20,343 bases of DNA from Burkholderiales bacterium (GTDB taxonomy: Bacteria; Pseudomonadota; Gammaproteobacteria; Burkholderiales; Burkholderiaceae_D): contig SYFN01000115.1 of the NCBI GenBank assembly GCA_005800405.1, positions 1 to 20,343 on the forward strand, given 5' to 3'. The notes below the pieces were generated by a model. The model searched no databases, was not told the origin of the DNA, and saw only the letters and a program-made list of their open reading frames with translations. A program made the translations under genes and the position numbers. Of this stretch, positions 16,631-20,343 are shown piece by piece; within the stretch, counting starts at the first letter, position 1; every line of letters begins with the position of its first letter.

Positions 16631-16658
16631 ATGATATGACCGTCTTGTTGGTGGACAA
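16631..16658 (-). promoter_or_regulatory. Sigma-70-like promoter of the HTH gene
   Basis: On the minus strand TTGTCC (16658-16653) and TATCAT (16636-16631) are separated by 16 bases, about 50 bases before the start codon at 16579. Five of six bases match in -10 and four of six in -35. Confidence 0.5.
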
Positions 16659-16666
16659 GTTCCGAA

Positions 16667-16722
16667 AAAACATCGCTACATCGTATTTTTCATGACCACA
16701 TGGTTGCGCCATGCGATGTTTT
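16667..16722. repeat. ACATCG direct and inverted repeats, candidate operator cluster
   Basis: AAAACATCG (16667-16675) and its inverted copy CGATGTTTT (16714-16722) stand 38 bases apart. A further direct ACATCG lies at 16678-16683. The cluster begins 9 bases upstream of the -35 element of the HTH promoter and extends toward the end of the protease gene. Possible binding sites for the HTH protein; function inferred only from position. Confidence 0.4.
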
Positions 16723-16753
16723 GCGCACCGCATGACGGGTCAATGTGTTTCAG

Positions 16754-18736
16754 TCACCACCTACGGTAAGAGAAGGCGTTAGGCATATTGTTTTGCATCG
16801 TCATTGCCTGTTGCACGGCCAGTAGGTTGGCGTAGGGATCATAAGTACCGAATCCCAGGTTGGCACTCTGCGGCATCATCTGCGGCAGTTCGCGATAGGC
16901 ATTGGCCAGTGCCTGCATGATTGCCGGTGAGCCCATCAATCCTCCCAGTGCCCCACCGATCGTTTTACTCATGTCAGCCACGGGCTGTTGATGCGCAGGC
17001 ATCAAGCCCACTGCCCGTGGTGCATCCGGCAGACCGAAACCAGTGCGCCGCTGGTCGCCCACCATCACAGGGCGACAGGAAGCTTTGATAATCTGGAACA
17101 GACGATCGACGCGTTGTGCATTACGCATGCGAATTGCGCCCTGAAAATCAGGGTGATGCGCCAGTACCAGTGCCGCCAGTCCTGTGACGTGCGGCGCGGC
17201 CATGGAGGTGCCATCCCAGGCGGCGTAATTGTTGTCAGGCACGGAGGAGATAATGGCGACACCGTGTGCGTACACGGCAATCTTAGGGCCGAAGCAGCTG
17301 AAACGCGCGGCATAGAAGCCATTAGTATCCATCTGCGGTGTCAGACTTTGGGTGAGATAGCTATCGGCTGGGAATTCATGCAGGCGGCCAATCGCAGCGA
17401 CGGCGAGTACATGCTGCGAGGCGGCCGGATACTGAACCGCACCGCCCGAATTACCCGCAGCGACGATGCACACGACACCCGCTTGACGCGCACGCTGCAG
17501 CTGCTGCTCCAGCGCTTCAGAGGGTTCAGTGCCGCCCAGACTCAGATTAACGACATCGATCTGTTTCTCCAGACAGTATTCGAGCGCATCAATGAGCTGA
17601 CTGATTTACCCTCCGGGGAAGAGTTTGCAGGCATGTATTTCTGCATCGGGCACGAAGCCACGTACACCCACGGCCGAATCCATTCCGGCGATTACGCCAG
17701 CACAGTGCGACCCATGCGAGAGCGTATCCACCGTCCAGGTGCTGGTATCGTGCTGCTTGTTGACGATGTCGTTACCGTGCGTGATGTTGGTGAGGTCTTG
17801 ATGCTGATTGGCGGCACCTGAGTCAACGATGGCAATCCGTATGCCCTGACCACGAAAATGAGGGGGCAGCTGATCGAGTCGCATGGCTTTTTGTCCCCAA
17901 CTGAGTTGCTGCTGTTTGGGGAAATTGGCCAGCGAGGGCCAGTCAGATAAAGCACGCAGCTTGACGACATTGATTTCTTGATCGCGGATGTCGGGCTGCT
18001 CCTGATAAAAACTCCAGTAGTCCATGCGCGGCTTGACGTAGAGGCGGCGTACGCTGGAGGTTGTTTCACCAAACAGCGTGAGCCTGACTTTGCCATTGGC
18101 ATCGGTGACGCCACGCGCTGGCAGCAGACTGCCGAACAGATATACTGCGGCGCCCTCAATCGGCTTGTCCTGAGCCATCACCAGAAATTCAGCGGTCAAT
18201 GCGGTGCCGGTCATGGGAAGGCTGTAGTTCATCAGTTCGGCCTGCGGATAATTCACATCCAGCAGTTGCAGGCTCTGATCGCGCTCGACTATTAGCTGTC
18301 CCTGCGATTGCATGGCCAAGGCGGCGGCTTTTTCTTCTGCCATGCGTGCGACCAGTACGCCAGCACCACCCGGCACGCCGGCTGCCAGTGCACCAATGAC
18401 GTTCTTGGGGCCGACTCGATCAATGACCTCAATATCGGGGCCGTCACGCAGCGCCTGCTCAACGACTGAAAACTGCAGGGGTGCGATACCCATCATCTGC
18501 AGGGTCGGATTGTGTCGGGGTGCGACGAGAAACTGGCGTTTGCGTTTTTTAAGTTCGCGCTGTCCGGACTTGCTCTCTGTGGTTGCGCTTTCACGCGGGG
18601 CTGCAGCTTCCTTGGTTGCGGCAGTGGTTTCCTTTGCAGACGATGAGGTGTCTTTCACAGCCACGGAGGTACTGCTACCGGTAGCCGGAGTGGGCTCAGA
18701 GGCGCCGCTACGACCGGATTCGGATTTGGATGACAT
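16754..18736 (-). pseudogene. S8 subtilisin-family serine protease, split by an in-frame TAA
   Basis: The gene would encode about 660 residues. Order: a Ser/Thr/Ala/Glu-rich disordered stretch (1-60) with no signal peptide; a propeptide-like domain (about 66-161); a beta-rich domain with a DANGKVRLTLFGE segment resembling carboxypeptidase-regulatory folds (about 180-240); then the subtilase domain. Catalytic Asp305 (IVDSG), His341 (SHGSHCAG), oxyanion Asn429 (AAGNSGG) and Ser511 (GTSMAAPHVTG) are all present. Codon 377, between His and Ser, is TAA (17608-17606). Translation in the same frame continues as ISQLIDALEYCLEKQIDVVN and LSLGG, exactly what a subtilase has there, so one substitution (CAA or AAA to TAA) explains the break; it is not a frameshift. 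The truncated 376-residue product lacks the nucleophile. ATG at 18736 has AAAGGA upstream and is preferred to an in-frame start at 18778. It sits 28 bases after the small propeptide-like gene. Confidence 0.85.
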
Positions 18737-18764
18737 GGTGATCCTTTCATGGAACAGCAAAAAT

Positions 18765-19028
18765 TCAGACGTCGCCAAACAGGGACAAGGGTTTGTCGGG
18801 TTCTATCTTGAGTGTGCCCTCGGCTTGAAAGTCTTGCTGCAGGGCGGCAGTCTTTTTGTGCGCCATCTCATACACAATGGTGTGAGGTGCATCCTTGGGC
18901 CCGATCGTTTCGATCAGATCAAGTTCAGGATCGTTATGCGCATCATCGATAAAGCGACGCAAACGACGGTTGTCGTTTGCAATTATCAGATAGCGACCGC
19001 GACCGGGTCCTCCCTGAATAGTGGACAT
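18765..19028 (-). CDS. Small stand-alone protein homologous to the protease propeptide-like domain
   Basis: This 87-residue protein has no signal peptide or membrane segment. From residue 12 onward it aligns with residues about 69-161 of the neighbouring subtilase: RYLIIANDN against QFLVAPRHN, LDLIETIGPKD against IEVIDRVGPKN, and MAHKKTAAL against MAEEKAAAL, with the final LSLFGDV against LQLLDV. Subtilase propeptides act as folding helpers and tight inhibitors, and free propeptide-like inhibitors are known in other systems. I infer that this one binds the subtilase or replaces its propeptide. ATG at 19028 has AGGAAA about 6 bases before it and is preferred to the upstream in-frame start at 19070. 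It lies 91 bases after the Gly/Gln-rich gene and 28 before the protease gene. Confidence 0.75.
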   Translation of the reverse strand: MSTIQGGPGRGRYLIIANDNRRLRRFIDDAHNDPELDLIETIGPKDAPHTIVYEMAHKKTAALQQDFQAEGTLKIEPDKPLSLFGDV

Positions 19029-19119
19029 ACGGTTTCCTGTCTGGCGTGAGGCTTGTAGCGAAATGAACACGATGGTTGTACGCGACAGGCTGACCCATCG
19101 CGTAAGTAACTACATCGAT

Positions 19120-19977
19120 TCAGTGCACGGTGGTCTGACCAGCGCCGTATCCCGGTTGCTGCCCATAGCCTTTCTGTTGCTGTCCATACGCTTGCTTTCC
19201 ATAGACTGGTTGCCCGCTCCCCTGATAGGGCGTGTTTTGCTGTAGCGCCTGCGACCATGCCTGCTGCTGAGTTGGGTCCATCTGGAAAGGCAAGAGCCGA
19301 CCCAGTTGCCCCGCAGCGCCTCCGATCTGACTGCCGATGTTGGAATGACCAAACAGACCGCCCATAGCGCTACCGAGTGGCTGCCCAATATGGCCGAGCA
19401 GATTGCCAAAGAAGCCTTGCGGCGCGAGGGACTGCCCTGGTTGTCCCTGCTGCGCCTGTTGGGCTTGCAGTTGCTGAATCTGCTGGAGTTGTTGCAGTTG
19501 CTGTTGTAATTGTTGTTGCTGGGCGAGTTGTGCATAGGCCTGCGCAACGGGATCCTGGCCTATTTGACTGCCAATGCCGGAATGACCAAAGATGCCGCCA
19601 ATCGCGCCACCCAGCGGCTGACCGATCTGGCCGAGCAGATTGCCGAACCATCCTTGTGGTGCAAGTTGTTGACCCATCGAGTTCTGCTGTTCCTGTTGCT
19701 GCTGTAGTTATTGCAGCTGCTGGAGCTGGTGTAGTTGTTGCTGTGCCTGCTGCTGTGCGTAGGCTTGCATCATGGGATCCACTTGGAATGGCAGAAGTCC
19801 GCCACCGATGTCACCCGCCATTTGGCCGATCTGGCTACCCAGCCCGGCATTACCAAGCAGGCCACCGATGCCACGTCCTATCAGACCGCCAAGGGGAGCA
19901 CCAAACAATCCACCGAACAGGCCTTGCGGTGCCAGTTGTTGCCCGCTGTAGCCACCCATTTGCGAAATACCATTCAT
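19120..19977 (-). pseudogene. Gly/Gln-rich triple-repeat protein, split by an in-frame TAA
   Basis: Read through, the gene gives about 285 residues: an 89-residue first part, a TAA (19710-19708), ten Gln-rich codons (LQQQQEQQNS) in the same frame, and 185 more residues. Three units share the plan QxLAPQGxFGxLxG, PLGxxxGxxxG, GSQIG, LLPFQxDP, followed by a Gln-rich linker. The C-terminus is Gly/Gln/Tyr-rich. No signal peptide is seen; the Gly-spaced hydrophobic stretches look like glycine zippers. The first start (ATG 19977) has a strong AGGAG; the second possible start (19677) has no good site at proper spacing, so the second part is best seen as the cut-off remainder, or it may be made by reinitiation 30 bases after the stop. 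The codon before TAA is CAA and its surroundings are Gln codons, so CAA to TAA is the simplest origin. I do not recognise the family. First gene of the minus-strand protease locus. Confidence 0.72.
19255..19941 (-). repeat. Three tandem units within the Gly/Gln-rich gene
   Basis: Unit 1 runs about 19941-19756, unit 2 about 19671-19528 and unit 3 about 19434-19255. Units 1 and 3 keep the whole plan; unit 2 lacks the dozen residues between GSQIG and the DP motif (GSQIGQDPVAQAY against GSQIGQMAGDIGGGLLPFQV then DPMMQAY). The copies are much more alike in protein than in DNA, which points to old duplication under selection for protein sequence. Gln-rich linkers of CAG/CAA codons separate the units. 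Confidence 0.75.
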
Positions 19978-20068
19978 GTCGTCTCCTGTGTGTTGATAGA
20001 AAACGGCGCGATAAAAAAAGTGCACGCCGCTTCGATCTATCTTTGTCGGCTGCGACGGGATTGGCAAA

Positions 20069-20083
20069 TGAATCGGCGATTCA
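20069..20083. promoter_or_regulatory. Perfect palindrome TGAATCG-G-CGATTCA, candidate operator
   Basis: A perfect 7-1-7 inverted repeat about 92-106 bases upstream of the Gly/Gln-rich start codon. A possible -35 (TTGCCA on the minus strand, 20066-20061) lies directly beside it, with a poor -10 17 bases further. The place fits an activator or repressor site. Confidence 0.4.
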
Positions 20084-20084
20084 C

Positions 20085-20098
20085 TTGAGACCTCTCAA
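20085..20098. promoter_or_regulatory. Perfect palindrome TTGAGA-CC-TCTCAA, candidate operator
   Basis: A perfect 6-2-6 inverted repeat one base away from the preceding palindrome and unrelated to it in sequence. Two perfect palindromes side by side upstream of a three-gene locus suggest a regulatory region. No T run follows either of them, so they are not terminators. Confidence 0.4.
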
Positions 20099-20124
20099 AC
20101 GCATGAGTGAAAGGCATACGACCA

Positions 20125-20160
20125 AGAAAAAACCGTGCAGGCTGGAAGCGCTGCACGGTT
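20125..20160 (-). terminator. rho-independent terminator of the lactate-permease-like gene
   Basis: On the minus strand AACCGTGCAG (20160-20151 side) pairs with CTGCACGGTT (20140-20131 side), a perfect 10-bp stem with a 10-base loop, followed by a T run with TTTTTT ending near 20125. It begins 24 bases after the TAG of the permease fragment and separates it from the protease locus. Confidence 0.88.
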
Positions 20161-20183
20161 GCGGATTTGAATGCTGGCGTGAT

Positions 20184-20343
20184 CTACTTCACGAGCAATG
20201 TGAACGGATGTACATAGGCTTGCAACGTGACGAGAATACCCACCAGCGCAGCCAGGGCAATGGAATGAAAGAACACGTAACGCAGAATTTCACCTTCGTG
20301 ACCGTACCACTTGGTTGCTGTTGATGCGACCACGATGGATTAC
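20184..20343 (-). pseudogene. lldP: C-terminus of an L-lactate permease-like protein (partial, in-frame TAA at the edge)
   Basis: Minus-strand translation from 20339 to the TAG at 20186-20184 gives 51 residues starting [20 protein letters not shown] and including a hydrophobic segment then LVTLQAYV. This follows the C-terminus of LldP/LctP lactate permeases, where [20 protein letters not shown], a final membrane helix and TTLQAYV stand (family sequence from memory). The codon before SIV is TAA (20342-20340), just where the family has a conserved Gln, so CAA to TAA is again the simplest reading. Only one base of the gene remains beyond this, so the rest of the gene, and whether it is otherwise intact, cannot be seen. 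A terminator follows. Confidence 0.65.

Noticed and set aside
17473..17608. Frameshift as the cause of the split subtilase
   Set aside because: Both halves are in the same frame and the sequence between them translates to normal subtilase residues; only one codon is a stop.
16988..17821. 277-codon plus-strand open frame over the protease gene
   Set aside because: It is antisense to the catalytic part of the subtilase, which has clear motifs in the minus strand; no start signal or domain supports it.
19255..19941. Regular repeats as a possible CRISPR or satellite array
   Set aside because: Units are about 150-180 bases, conserved at protein and not DNA level, with Gln-codon linkers; this is a repeated protein domain.
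19377..20324. 315-codon plus-strand open frame over the Gly/Gln-rich gene and the intergenic region
   Set aside because: It crosses the terminator, the palindromes and the repeat gene. Its sequence reflects the repeat DNA read backwards; the minus-strand frame has good ribosome binding sites and conserved repeats.

Overview
The window looks like a chromosomal segment of a betaproteobacterium, most likely Burkholderiales and perhaps Oxalobacteraceae. I base this on moderate-to-high GC, tightly overlapping operons, a Liv-type transporter followed by aldehyde, short-chain and zinc alcohol dehydrogenases, and a small Cro/C1-like HTH protein of a kind I associate with that group. The family assignment is inference. 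No rRNA, tRNA, CRISPR array or transposase was seen.

Left part (1-6363): the tail of an unidentified upstream gene is followed by an MmgE/PrpD-family dehydratase-like gene on +. Converging on it is a compact five-gene minus-strand operon: GldA-like ATPase, ABC-2 permease, GldG-like periplasmic auxiliary protein, DUF4340 protein and a HupE/UreJ-like membrane protein. The last three to five genes overlap or nearly touch. A strong intrinsic terminator (about 6443-6469) separates this operon from a minus-strand periplasmic metallo-beta-lactamase-fold lactonase-like enzyme (6490-7353).

Middle part (7354-16037): a 448-bp divergent intergenic region leads into a complete Liv-type ABC importer (binding protein, two permeases, two ATPases; 7802-12402). 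An aldehyde dehydrogenase, an SDR oxidoreductase and a zinc alcohol dehydrogenase follow on the same strand (12652-16037). Two direct copies of a roughly 42-bp palindromic intergenic repeat bracket the three dehydrogenase genes. A reasonable but unproven reading is uptake of a small acid, lactone or amide substrate and oxidation of an alcohol to an aldehyde to an acid.

Right part (16250-20343): this is the unusual region, all on the minus strand. In transcription order it holds the 3' end of an L-lactate-permease-like gene with its terminator; two adjacent perfect palindromes; a Gly/Gln-rich protein built of three tandem units; an 87-aa stand-alone protein homologous to the N-terminal propeptide-like domain of the next gene; a subtilisin-family (S8) serine protease; and a small HTH regulator with its own promoter and repeated ACATCG sites. 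Both the Gly/Gln-rich gene and the protease gene are cut by an in-frame TAA with coding-quality sequence continuing in the same frame on the far side. The permease fragment also has an in-frame TAA where the family has a conserved Gln. All three are one change from CAA. Everywhere else TAA behaves as an ordinary stop. The right part is therefore either a locus decaying by clustered nonsense mutations or, less likely, one whose products depend on stop-codon readthrough. The protease, free propeptide-like protein and Gly/Gln-rich repeat protein look like one functional unit that I cannot match to a named system.
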